Shown: in pieces, positions 24,509-32,447 of the stretch
Layout: each line of letters begins with the position of its first letter
Numbering within the stretch: position 1 is the first letter of the stretch
Source: Clostridiales bacterium
GTDB lineage: Bacteria > Bacillota > Clostridia > Oscillospirales > Oscillospiraceae
Direction of reading: 5' to 3'
Length of the DNA: 51,450 nt
Assembly (NCBI GenBank): GCA_004556965.1
Contig: SFFE01000012.1
Location: 1 to 51,450, forward strand
Translations under genes and position numbers: made by a program
The notes under the pieces: generated by a model
What the model was told of the DNA's origin: nothing
What the model saw: only the letters and a program-made list of their open reading frames with translations
Database searches by the model: none

Positions 24509-25531
24509 ATGGGTATTAAAATTGGCATTAATGGTTTCGGTCGTATTGGCCGTCTGGTGTTCCGCGCTGCGATCTGCAGCGACGACATTGAGGTCGTCGG
24601 CATCAACGCGCCGGACAAGACGCCGGAACAGCTCGCATACGTCGTGAAGTATGATTCCGTGCACGGTCGCTTCAACGGCACAGTCGAGGTCGAGGAAGGC
24701 GAATCCCCGGCGCTGATCGTCAACGGCAAGCGCGTTCCGTTGCTCAACTCCCGTGACCCGAAGCAGCTCCCCTGGGGCGCGATCGGCGCGGAGTATGTGC
24801 TGGAGTGCACGGGCAAGTTCCTGACTACCGAGGCCGCGCAGGACCATCTGGATGCGGGCGCTCAGGTCGTTATTCTTTCCGGCCCGTCGAAGGATAATAC
24901 GCCGATGTTCGTCTGCGGCGTGAACCTCGATTCCTACACGCCGGACATCAAGGTCGTCTCCAACGCCTCCTGCACCACGAACTGCCTTGCACCGCTCGCG
25001 AAAGTCATCAACGACAACTTCGGCATCGTCGAAGGCCTGATGACCACCGTTCACGCCGACACTGCCACCCAGAGCGTGGTGGACAACTTCTCCAAGAAGA
25101 ACTGGCGTCTCGGCCGCTCCGTGCATGGCAACATCATCCCCAGCACCACCGGCGCCGCCAAGGCCGTCGGCAAGGTCATCCCCGCGCTGCAGGGAAAGCT
25201 GACCGGTATGTCCATGCGCATTCCCGCGGCGGATGTGTCCATTGTTGACCTGACCTGCCGCCTGGAAAAAGCCGCGACCTATGATGAAATCTGCGCTGCG
25301 GTGAAGGCAGCCGCCGAAGGCCCGATGAAGGGCGTTCTGGAGTACACGGAAGACGAGGTCGTCTCCTCTGACTTCCGCACTGATCCGCACACCTCCATTT
25401 TCGACGCCAAGGCCGGCATCGCGCTGAACGATCATTTCGTGAAGCTCGTCGCGTGGTATGATAACGAATGGGGCTTTTCCAACAAGATGCTCGACCTGAC
25501 CCGTCATATCGACTCCGTCAGACACGCATAA
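24509..25531 (+). CDS. gap: Type I glyceraldehyde-3-phosphate dehydrogenase
   Basis: 340 residues. It oxidises GAP to 1,3-bisphosphoglycerate with NAD in glycolysis. N-terminal GINGFGRIGRLVFRA binds NAD; SNASCTTNCLAPLAKV carries the catalytic Cys; HADTATQSVVD and RSVHGNIIPSTTGAAKA are family landmarks; WYDNEWGFSNKMLDL ends the protein. CAAGGAGG lies ahead of the ATG. Codon use is strongly biased to C-ending codons, as for a highly expressed gene. Monocistronic, ending in the terminator at 25549. Confidence 0.98.
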   Translation: MGIKIGINGFGRIGRLVFRAAICSDDIEVVGINAPDKTPEQLAYVVKYDSVHGRFNGTVEVEEGESPALIVNGKRVPLLNSRDPKQLPWGAIGAEYVLECTGKFLTTEAAQDHLDAGAQVVILSGPSKDNTPMFVCGVNLDSYTPDIKVVSNASCTTNCLAPLAKVINDNFGIVEGLMTTVHADTATQSVVDNFSKKNWRLGRSVHGNIIPSTTGAAKAVGKVIPALQGKLTGMSMRIPAADVSIVDLTCRLEKAATYDEICAAVKAAAEGPMKGVLEYTEDEVVSSDFRTDPHTSIFDAKAGIALNDHFVKLVAWYDNEWGFSNKMLDLTRHIDSVRHA

Positions 25532-25548
25532 GCATTGCACAAATTTCA

Positions 25549-25586
25549 AAATCAAGGGAATGGGAGACCGTTCCCTTGATTTTTTC
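25549..25586 (+). terminator. Terminator of gap (first copy of a repeated hairpin)
   Basis: AATCAAGGGAA pairs with TTCCCTTGATT around a TGGGAGACCG-type loop, followed by six T. The same 36 bases recur exactly at 25759-25795. Confidence 0.88.
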
Positions 25587-25795
25587 AAAAGGCCTCGCAG
25601 AGTTTCGCCGCCGAAGCGGCGAAAGAAAATCCAATCGTTTTTTCCGGCGACATGTGCGGCGGAAAAAACTCTGCTCAGACTGCAAACGTGCGAGCGAAGC
25701 GAGTGCGCTGCGGCAGGCTGCATCGCCTTGACAAAAAAGCCTGCTTTTTTGTCAGTGCAATCAAGGGAATGGGAGACCGTTCCCTTGATTTTTTT
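25587..25795. repeat. Structured intergenic element ending in a second terminator copy
   Basis: This fills the 334-nt gap between gap and the flippase gene. CAGAGTTT (about 25597-25604) and AAACTCTG (about 25667-25675) close a domain that holds two hairpins, TTTCGCCGC/GCGGCGAAA and TTTTTCCG../CGGAAAAA. A third hairpin, TGACAAAAAAGC/GCTTTTTTGTCA (about 25728-25754), follows. The last 37 bases (25759-25795) repeat the gap terminator. No ORF with a ribosome site is seen. It looks like an inserted or duplicated intergenic repeat unit 210 bases long. Confidence 0.7.
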
Positions 25796-25865
25796 CGTTC
25801 CGTAGTGTAAAGTATACCATTGTCTGAGAGCCGCGTGACTGGATTTGTGCGAGAGGAGGAGCCCA

Positions 25866-27479
25866 TTGCAGGAGAGTCAGAAGCAGAACTACCTCCATGG
25901 CGCCGCCATTCTGACGGCGGGCGTGGTCATTACGAAAATACTCGGCGCCATCTACAAAATTCCGCTTGGCAACATCCTCGGCGACGAGGGCTATGCGCAC
26001 TTCATGGTCGCCTACAATATCTACAACGTGTTCCTGACGCTGTCCACGGCCGGATTGCCGGTAGCGCTCTCGCGCATGATCAGCGAGGCGGACACGCTTG
26101 GCCGGACAATGCAGATGCGCCGGACCTTCCGTGTGGCGTTCGTCACGTTTGCGTGTATCGGGTTCCTCTCCAGCCTCATCATGTTTCTGTTTCCGACGGA
26201 GCTGGCCAGCATGATGAACGATGTGGAGGCGGCGCAGAGCATCTGGGCGCTGTCGCCCGCGATGTTCCTGGTGTGCATGACCTCAGCGTACAGAGGGTAT
26301 GCGCAGGGACAGAGCAATATGACGCCGACCACAGTGTCGCAGATTCTGGACGTGCTCGCAAAAACGCTGGTGGGGCTTGCGCTGGCGTGGTACTTTATCC
26401 GGGTGGGGAAAAGCTTGCCGATTGCATCTGCGGGCGCGATTTTCGGCGTCACGGCCGGCAGCATCGCGGCGCTGCTGTACATTGCCGTCTACAAGCACCG
26501 CCACTATCCGGAGCGCACGGTTTCCGACCCGGACGTGCCGGACAGCCCTGGCAGAGTGCTCAGGCGGCTGCTGCGCATCGGCATTCCCATTACGTTTGGC
26601 TCCTGCGTGCTGAGCATGATCAATCTCATTGACGCGAAGCTGGTGCTCAACCGCTTGCAGGTGGCGGCGGGCTTCAGCTATTATGACGCGAAGATCCTGT
26701 ATGGCATCTATGGCAAGGCACAGACGCTCTACAATCTGCCTGCCGCTTTCATTACACCGCTGACGATCAGCATTGTCCCCGCCATTACGGCTCTGATCGT
26801 GCAGAAAAAGCACGCTGCAGCGGGCGAAATTGCAGAGTCCTCGCTGCGCATTGCGGCCGTGATCGCGCTGCCGATGGGCGTGGGACTTGCGGTGCTTGCG
26901 CATCCGATCGTCAACGTCGTTTATCCGGGCAGCAACGAGGCCGGCCCCACGCTGCTGCTTCTGCTTGGCATTGCGTCGTTCTTCGTCTGTATGGCGCTGA
27001 TGACGACCGCGATCCTGCAGGCGACCGGAAATGAGATCTATCCCGTGTTCTCCATGATCGTCGGTGGGCTTGTCAAAATTGCAGTCAACTGGTTTCTGGT
27101 GGCCAATCCGGAGATCAATATCACAGGCGCGCCGCTCGGCACGCTCACGTGCTATATCGTCATGTGCGGTATGAACTATGCATTCATCTGCAGGTCGCTG
27201 AAAAACCGCCCGCGGCTGAGCTGCGTTCTGCTGCGGCCGGCAGGGAGTGCGGCAGTCATGGGTGTGACTGCGTGGGCGGTCTATCACGGCGCGGCGGCAC
27301 TGCTTGGCGGCATGGCCGCGCTGGACTGGAAGCGCATGGCCGTCTCAATGCTGATGGCCATGCTGGCGGCCGTCGTGGTCTATGTGGCGGCAGTCGTTGT
27401 GACGCGCGCCGTGACGCAGGAGGATATGAAGCTCATTCCGCGCGGCGAAAAAATCGCAAAACTGCTTCATATCAGGTGA
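25866..27479 (+). CDS. Polysaccharide/lipid II flippase, MurJ-SpoVB type
   Basis: 537 residues with about 14 membrane segments. It belongs to the MVF/MOP flippases (MurJ, YtgP, SpoVB), which move lipid-linked precursors across the membrane for vegetative or spore-cortex peptidoglycan. Landmarks are the N-terminal GAAILTAGVVITKILGAIYKI, the GYAHFMVAYNIYNVFL region and YRGYAQGQSNMTPTTVSQILD. I use TTG at 25866 because GAGGAGG (25854-25860) is well spaced before it; the earlier TTG at 25845 has no ribosome site. YtgP and SpoVB cannot be separated from sequence alone. Confidence 0.88.
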   Translation: MQESQKQNYLHGAAILTAGVVITKILGAIYKIPLGNILGDEGYAHFMVAYNIYNVFLTLSTAGLPVALSRMISEADTLGRTMQMRRTFRVAFVTFACIGFLSSLIMFLFPTELASMMNDVEAAQSIWALSPAMFLVCMTSAYRGYAQGQSNMTPTTVSQILDVLAKTLVGLALAWYFIRVGKSLPIASAGAIFGVTAGSIAALLYIAVYKHRHYPERTVSDPDVPDSPGRVLRRLLRIGIPITFGSCVLSMINLIDAKLVLNRLQVAAGFSYYDAKILYGIYGKAQTLYNLPAAFITPLTISIVPAITALIVQKKHAAAGEIAESSLRIAAVIALPMGVGLAVLAHPIVNVVYPGSNEAGPTLLLLLGIASFFVCMALMTTAILQATGNEIYPVFSMIVGGLVKIAVNWFLVANPEINITGAPLGTLTCYIVMCGMNYAFICRSLKNRPRLSCVLLRPAGSAAVMGVTAWAVYHGAAALLGGMAALDWKRMAVSMLMAMLAAVVVYVAAVVVTRAVTQEDMKLIPRGEKIAKLLHIR

Positions 27480-27545
27480 CATAACGCCAAAAATGCTGAT
27501 TTTTCAAGGCTTTTTTAAAAAACTACTTGCAGAAGGAGCAAAAGT

Positions 27546-28355
27546 GTGCTAAATTTTGTCTGCCAGGATGCTTACACACTGGACGACTTTGTCCGGTTGA
27601 TTTCTTTCCTCCGTTCGGAGAACGGCTGCCCGTGGGATCGCGTGCAGACGCACGAGAGTATCCGGCGCAATTTTCTGGAGGAAGCGTACGAGGCCTGCGA
27701 GGCCATCGACGAGCACGATCTGGTGCATATGCGCGAAGAACTGGGCGACGTGCTGATGCAGGTGCTGTTTCACGCGGATATTGAGCGCGAAGCCGGGCAT
27801 TTTACCATTCAGGACGTGGCGGATGCCGCGTGCAAAAAGCTTGTTTCGCGCCACCCGCACGTGTTTGGCGAGCGCGTGGAGAAAGACCCCGACGCGGTGC
27901 TTTCGGATTGGGAGGCCATCAAGCGGCAGGAGCGCGCGCAGACGACCACGGCGGAGGCGATGCAGACCGTTTCCAGGTATCTGCCGGCGCTGTGGCGCTG
28001 CGAGAAGGTGCAGTCCAAGGCCGCAAAAACCGGCTTTGACTGGCCGGACGCGCAGGCGGCACTGTCCAAGGTCGAGGAGGAGACGCAGGAGCTGCGCCGC
28101 GCCATGGAGCAGCAAAACGCCGACGCCGTCGAGGAGGAGCTTGGCGATCTGCTGTTTGCGGTCGTGAAGGTCGCGCGCTTTCAGGGGATTGATCCGGAGG
28201 CGGCGGCGCACCGAGCGTGCGAGAAATTTATCCGGCGTTTTGCCGGTGTGGAGGCGGAAGCCGCCAAAAACGGACAGCCGATGGAAAGCCTGACGCTGGA
28301 TGAGATGACCGCGCTGTACCAGTGCGTGAAGGAGCAGGAAACGCATACCGGCTGA
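27546..28355 (+). CDS. mazG: Nucleoside triphosphate pyrophosphohydrolase MazG
   Basis: 269 residues with two MazG domains. Domain 1 has NGCPWDRVQTHES, EEAYEACEAID and EELGDVLMQVLFH; domain 2 has GFDWPDAQAALSKVEEETQELRRAM and EELGDLLFAVVKVAR, so both metal-binding EExxE..ExxD sets are visible. MazG hydrolyses (d)NTPs and aberrant nucleotides to monophosphates. The start is a GTG at 27546 behind AAGGAG (27532-27537). The mazG-HU-S4 order is a conserved Firmicute neighbourhood. Confidence 0.94.
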   Translation: MLNFVCQDAYTLDDFVRLISFLRSENGCPWDRVQTHESIRRNFLEEAYEACEAIDEHDLVHMREELGDVLMQVLFHADIEREAGHFTIQDVADAACKKLVSRHPHVFGERVEKDPDAVLSDWEAIKRQERAQTTTAEAMQTVSRYLPALWRCEKVQSKAAKTGFDWPDAQAALSKVEEETQELRRAMEQQNADAVEEELGDLLFAVVKVARFQGIDPEAAAHRACEKFIRRFAGVEAEAAKNGQPMESLTLDEMTALYQCVKEQETHTG

Positions 28356-28445
28356 ATACGGAAAAGAAATTTGCATCGAAGAGAAAGGGAAATGCAAAAT
28401 TCTATATATACCATGGCATGAGCCAAAGATTTAGGAGGATTACCA

Positions 28446-28721
28446 ATGAATAAGGCAGAGCTTATTACCGCTGTTGCAGAGAAAACCGGTCTTTCCAAGA
28501 AGGACTGTGAGAAAGCCGTTAACGCAACGTTCGAGACCATCACGGCCAATCTTGAGGACGGTGAAAAGGTTCAGCTCGTCGGCTTTGGCGTGTTTGATGT
28601 GAAGGAGCGCGGCGTCCGGATCGGCCGCAACCCGAAGACGAAGGAAGAAATCGAGATTCCCGCGACGCGCGTGCCGATGTTCAAGGCAGGCAAGGCTCTG
28701 AAAGAGGCCGTTGCGAAGTAA
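28446..28721 (+). CDS. hup: HU family DNA-binding protein
   Basis: 91 residues. MNKAELITAVAEKTGLSKKD starts the helical dimerisation body and GRNPKTKEEIEIPATRVPMF forms the DNA-embracing beta arm with its proline. Basic nucleoid protein that bends DNA. TTAGGAGG precedes the ATG. The 90-nt upstream region holds an inverted TTTGCAT/ATGCAAA pair (about 28371-28399), which may be regulatory. Closed by a strong terminator. Confidence 0.96.
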   Translation: MNKAELITAVAEKTGLSKKDCEKAVNATFETITANLEDGEKVQLVGFGVFDVKERGVRIGRNPKTKEEIEIPATRVPMFKAGKALKEAVAK

Positions 28722-28728
28722 GAAAAGA

Positions 28729-28763
28729 AAAACGCTCCGGGAATCCGTTTCCCGGAGCGTTTT
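28729..28763 (+). terminator. Terminator of the HU gene
   Basis: AAAACGCTCCGGGA pairs with TCCCGGAGCGTTTT. It lies directly before the S4 gene, whose transcription therefore needs read-through or its own promoter. Confidence 0.9.
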
Positions 28764-28778
28764 GTCAGGAGTGACGCT

Positions 28779-29021
28779 ATGCGACTGGACAAATATCTGA
28801 AGGTTTCCCGCCTCATCAAGCGGCGCACCGTGGCCAATGAGGCGTGCGACGGGCAGCGGATCACCGTCAACGGCAGAACGGCCAAGGCGTCGTACGAGGT
28901 CAAAATCGGCGACGTCATCGAAATTGCGTTTGGGCAAAGAACGGTGAAGGTCGAAGTCCTTGCCGTCGAGGAGACCGCAAAAAAAGGCGATGCAGCGGCC
29001 TTGTACCGCGAAGTTCCATAA
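28779..29021 (+). CDS. rqcP: S4-domain RNA-binding protein, RqcP/YabO type
   Basis: 80 residues consisting of one S4 domain (MRLDKYLKVSRLIKRRTVANEAC ... GRTAKASYEVKIGD). This length and the mazG-hup-S4 neighbourhood match RqcP (YabO), which works with RqcH in adding alanine tails on stalled 50S subunits in Bacillus. The role is by homology. CAGGAG precedes the ATG; a terminator follows at the stop. Confidence 0.85.
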   Translation: MRLDKYLKVSRLIKRRTVANEACDGQRITVNGRTAKASYEVKIGDVIEIAFGQRTVKVEVLAVEETAKKGDAAALYREVP

Positions 29022-29051
29022 AAAACGCTCTGCGATTGCAGAGCGTTTTTT
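29020..29051. terminator. Terminator after rqcP, bidirectional
   Basis: AAAAAACGCTCTGC and GCAGAGCGTTTTTT form a 14-bp stem with A and T tracts on both sides. It also serves the convergent P-loop gene ending at 29061. Confidence 0.92.
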
Positions 29052-29060
29052 ATGTTGAAA

Positions 29061-29474
29061 TCAGATTGCGTATTTTTTAATATCTTCGCAGGCGGTTTCC
29101 GGATCCATCGTCATGCTGAGGGTGAAGGTGATGTTCTCCTTTGCGGAGAACGCATCCAGCCACGCCAGAAATTCAGCGATTTGTTGCTCGGAGACGTCTG
29201 TCAGCATTTTTGCAAAATTGTCGATAAACACATGGGTGATGTCGTAGTTCCCGGCGTGCAGTCCGCTCAGGAAGCCTTTCATGAATTCCACGGAACCGAT
29301 CGCATAATCGCTCGCATGGATCAGGCGGACCTGATAGGGAATATCGTAAGTGAGTTTTTTATCCTTTTCAATGCATACAACCGAACCGGTTTCGTTGTCG
29401 ATCGCGGTCTTTACCATTTCGACCAGCCTCTTTGTTTTGCCGGAACCCTTGAGACCCATGATTAACTGAACCAT
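29061..29474 (-). CDS. Small P-loop ATP-binding protein, function unknown
   Basis: 137 residues. An N-terminal Walker A (IMGLKGSGKTKRL) and a Walker B-like strand (YDITHVFIDNF, about residue 85) suggest a compact P-loop NTPase core. There is no transmembrane segment and no recognisable output domain. The rest (VSEQQIAEFLAWLDAFSAKENITF) is helical. I recognise it only as a conserved-looking clostridial protein and assign no role. AAGGAGTG precedes the ATG. It lies downstream of pgi on the same strand, separated by 99 nt. Confidence 0.7.
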   Translation of the reverse strand: MVQLIMGLKGSGKTKRLVEMVKTAIDNETGSVVCIEKDKKLTYDIPYQVRLIHASDYAIGSVEFMKGFLSGLHAGNYDITHVFIDNFAKMLTDVSEQQIAEFLAWLDAFSAKENITFTLSMTMDPETACEDIKKYAI

Positions 29475-29573
29475 ATGTCGATCACACTCCTTAAGTAGAA
29501 ATCAGGGCGGGTGCTGATACCCTGCTTTTAGCTTATCACGTTTTTTTCGCTTGTGCAACGGTAAAGTTTCCGT

Positions 29574-30854
29574 TCAGACCGCGCCGGGCTTGCCCAGAAG
29601 CCGGAACATGTTCTTTTTGTAAGCCTCCACGCCGGGCTGGTCGAACGGATTGACGCCGGACATGTAGCCGGACAGCGCGCAGGCCAGCTCAAAGAAGCAC
29701 ACCAGCCACGCAAAGCCCGCCTCGTCGCGCGTTCCGACGCGCACCTCCAGATTCGGCACGCCGCCGGCGATGTGCGCGGCCTTGACCGCCTCCTGTGCGG
29801 AGCGGCTGATCTCGCTGAGCTTGCGTCCGGCAAGGTAGTTGAGCTGGTCGGGGTCGCCCATAGCGAAGGGGACGGTGAATTCATTGTTCGGCGCTTCGAA
29901 GGTGACGACCGTTTCCATCAGCGTACGCGGTCCGTCCTGAATATACTGTCCCATGGAGTGGAGGTCGGCGTTGTATTCCACGGAAGCGGGGTAGATGCCG
30001 ATGCCGTTTTTGCCCTCGCTCTCGCCGTAAAGCTGCTTCCACCATTCCGCCATATAGCGGAATGACGGCTCGTAGCAGGCGAGGATCTCGATGGACTTGC
30101 CGAGCTGGTAAAGATGCTGGCGCGCGGCGGCGTATTGCCATGCCGGATTTTCCGGCGAGCGCAGATCCATTGCGGCAAACGCGTCGATCGCCGTGTTTAC
30201 GACGGTCTGCACGTCGATCCCGGCGGCCGCCATCGGCAGCAGCCCGACCGGGGAGAGCACACTGTACCGGCCGCCCACGTCGTCGGGCACGACAAAGGTC
30301 TCCCAGCCCTCTTCGTCCGCCATGGACTTGAGCACGCCCTTGTGCGCGTCCGTCGTGGCGATGATGCGCTTTTTGGCCTTTTCCGGGCCGTACTTTGCGT
30401 TGAGCAGGCCGCGGAACATTCGGAATGCGAGCGCTGGCTCCAGCGTCGTGCCGGATTTGGAGATCACGTTCAGGTCAAAGTCCATTTCGCCCAGCTCGTC
30501 AAGCAAGAGCATCAGCGCGTCGGGAGACATGGAGTTGCCGGCGAAGAAGATGCGCGGGTCGCCAGCCTGCGGCCGGGGCCGCAGCAGCTCCACGGCGCTC
30601 TTGGCGCCCAGATAGGACCCGCCGATTCCGATCACGACCAACGCTTCGGAGCGGCCGCGGATCTTGGAGGCGGCGGACAAGATCTGCTTCAGCTCCCCGT
30701 TTTTGACGCGCTGCGGCAGCTCCAGCCAGCCGGTGAACTCCGCGCCGGCGCCGGCGTGCTCGGCAAGCGTTCGGTGTGCTGCGGCCGCGGCTGCGTAATC
30801 CGGGCCGACGGCGTCAAAGAACGAGGCCGCGCCCGATAAATCGACTTTCAACAT
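29574..30854 (-). CDS. pgi: Glucose-6-phosphate isomerase
   Basis: 426 residues. It interconverts glucose-6-P and fructose-6-P. Recognisable segments are VIGIGGSYLGAKSAVELL, the ISKSGTTLEPALAFR loop binding phosphate, NGIGIYPASVEYNADLHSMGQ, and the C-terminal VNPFDQPGVEAYKKNMF with the catalytic lysine region. The length suits the short bacterial PGI group. The ATG at 30854 (MLKVDLSGAAS) has GAAGGAAA upstream; the earlier in-frame start at 30911 lies beyond the promoter. Its product feeds GlmS (49 kb region) through fructose-6-P. Confidence 0.95.
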   Translation of the reverse strand: MLKVDLSGAASFFDAVGPDYAAAAAAHRTLAEHAGAGAEFTGWLELPQRVKNGELKQILSAASKIRGRSEALVVIGIGGSYLGAKSAVELLRPRPQAGDPRIFFAGNSMSPDALMLLLDELGEMDFDLNVISKSGTTLEPALAFRMFRGLLNAKYGPEKAKKRIIATTDAHKGVLKSMADEEGWETFVVPDDVGGRYSVLSPVGLLPMAAAGIDVQTVVNTAIDAFAAMDLRSPENPAWQYAAARQHLYQLGKSIEILACYEPSFRYMAEWWKQLYGESEGKNGIGIYPASVEYNADLHSMGQYIQDGPRTLMETVVTFEAPNNEFTVPFAMGDPDQLNYLAGRKLSEISRSAQEAVKAAHIAGGVPNLEVRVGTRDEAGFAWLVCFFELACALSGYMSGVNPFDQPGVEAYKKNMFRLLGKPGAV

Positions 30855-30899
30855 GATGGGTTTCCTTCTCTCTGTTGCAGATTGAATTCGTATAACACC

Positions 30900-30927
30900 A
30901 GTATACACCAAACTGATTTTTTCGCAA
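30900..30927 (-). promoter_or_regulatory. Promoter of pgi
   Basis: Minus strand: TTGCGA (30927-30922), 16-nt spacer, TATACT (30905-30900), 46 nt before the start. Confidence 0.6.
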
Positions 30928-31004
30928 GAAAAATCCGTCGTTTGTGGTGGAAGCAGCTCATTTTTTTCGAATTTCTTTACAGGATGTGGGGAAAATCACC
31001 CCGA

Positions 31005-32135
31005 TCAAAGCTGCTTCAGCAGCACCAGCCACAGCTTCGGCACAGACATGCGCGCGACCGGCTCCGGCGCGACGAGCGGCAGCTCCGCCAGTACGCCTGC
31101 ATTGTCCGAAACGGTGACCTTGCCGAGCAGCGCGCCTTGCTCGACCGGCGCGCGCACGGATTCCGGCAGCGAAACTTCGCACTGGATTTCTCCGCCGCCC
31201 TTGTTCACCACAAGCGTCTGCGCGCCCTCGCACACCGGCTGCACGCTCTCCGCCGCGCCCAGCTCCACGCGCACCGGCGGCAGCGCGACATTGGCGGCGA
31301 GGGAATAGACGGTGTAATTGGCAAAGGCATAGTTCAGAAGCGTTTTTGCATCCTCAAACCGGTCGGCGGAGGTCGGCGCATGCATGACGACGGCGATGAA
31401 TTCAGCGCCGTCCCGCTCCGCGCTGGCGGACAGACAGTACATTGCCTGCTGCGTGAAGCCGGTTTTCAGCCCCGTCGCGCCTTCATAGGTGCGCACCAGC
31501 CGGTTTGTGTTCGTCAGACCGAAGCGCCCGTCGCGCACGGTGTCCATCCAGATGGTCGTGTATTCCCGCAGCCATGTGTATTGCAGCAGCTCGCGTGACA
31601 TGAGCGCGATGTCATAGGCTGAGGTATAGTGCTCCGCGTCGTCCGTCAGTCCCGTACAATTGACGAAGTGCGTATCCTGCATGCCGAGCTGCTGCGCGCG
31701 CTCGTTCATCCGTTTGACAAAGGCTTCCTCGGAGCCGGCGATCTTCTCGGCCATGGCGACGGCGCAGTCGTTGGCGGAGGACACGGCGATGCACTTGAGC
31801 ATTTCGTGTACCGACATCTGTTCGCCCTCCTCCAGCCAGATCTGGCTGCCGCCCATGGACGCGGCGTGGCTGCTGGCGGACACCATGTCGTCTTTCGTCA
31901 GCGCGCCGCTTTCGATCTGTTCGGCGATCAGCAGCAGGGTCATGACCTTCGTCACACTCGCGGGCGACATGCGCTCGTGCCCGTTTTTCTCGTACAAAAG
32001 CGTGCCGGTCGTCCGCTCCATAAGGACGGCGGACGGCGCGGTAAGGCTCAGTTCATCTTCCTCCGGCGTGGTCACGGCCAGCGCCGGCATGGTCAGCAGC
32101 GAGAGCAAAAGAATTGTGGCAAGCAGTCTTTTCAT
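31005..32135 (-). CDS. D-alanyl-D-alanine carboxypeptidase (DacF-like, S11)
   Basis: 376 residues with a cleavable signal peptide (MKRLLATILLLSLLTMPALA). It trims the terminal D-Ala of peptidoglycan stem peptides outside the membrane. All active-site motifs are present: SVTK (in SPASVTKVM), SAN (AVSSAND) and KTG (GLKTGFT). A beta-rich PBP5_C domain follows, ending in the hydrophobic MSVPKLWLVLLKQL that could serve as a weak membrane anchor. The start at 32135 is right behind GGGAGG; an in-frame extension to 32276 has no signal-peptide logic. The DacF group is sporulation-linked in Bacillus, but the vegetative DacA role is equally possible. Confidence 0.92.
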   Translation of the reverse strand: MKRLLATILLLSLLTMPALAVTTPEEDELSLTAPSAVLMERTTGTLLYEKNGHERMSPASVTKVMTLLLIAEQIESGALTKDDMVSASSHAASMGGSQIWLEEGEQMSVHEMLKCIAVSSANDCAVAMAEKIAGSEEAFVKRMNERAQQLGMQDTHFVNCTGLTDDAEHYTSAYDIALMSRELLQYTWLREYTTIWMDTVRDGRFGLTNTNRLVRTYEGATGLKTGFTQQAMYCLSASAERDGAEFIAVVMHAPTSADRFEDAKTLLNYAFANYTVYSLAANVALPPVRVELGAAESVQPVCEGAQTLVVNKGGGEIQCEVSLPESVRAPVEQGALLGKVTVSDNAGVLAELPLVAPEPVARMSVPKLWLVLLKQL

Positions 32136-32371
32136 AGTTCCTCCCATCATCAGCCGCCAGCCGGAACGTCGTCCCGTGCTGCGGCGGTCTTTGTTCCAAT
32201 GTATGATCGCCGCCGCCGGATCAGCCGTTTTTGGCTGTAATTTTGCTGCAAAATCAGGACTTGCCAACATTTTCAACAGAGTTCATAACATTTTTATGTC
32301 TACCGGGTGCGCAGATTTTGTCGAATTTTAAGAAGAAATGCAAAGGAGATGCAAAAATCTCATTCTTGCGG

Positions 32372-32401
32372 TTGACGTGCGGCGGTGCAAAATAGTACAA
32401 T
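32372..32401 (+). promoter_or_regulatory. Promoter of the AI-2E family gene
   Basis: TTGACG (32372-32377), 18-nt spacer, TACAAT (32396-32401), 47 nt before the start. About 240 nt separate it from the divergent dacF start. Confidence 0.6.
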
Positions 32402-32447
32402 ATGGGAAGAATCAAAAGCAGAGTGGGAAACAGGGGCATCACAAAGT

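Noticed and set aside
32136..32276. 47-residue N-terminal extension of the carboxypeptidase
   Set aside because: The signal peptide begins at the ATG at 32135 with a GGGAGG site; the extension would bury it.
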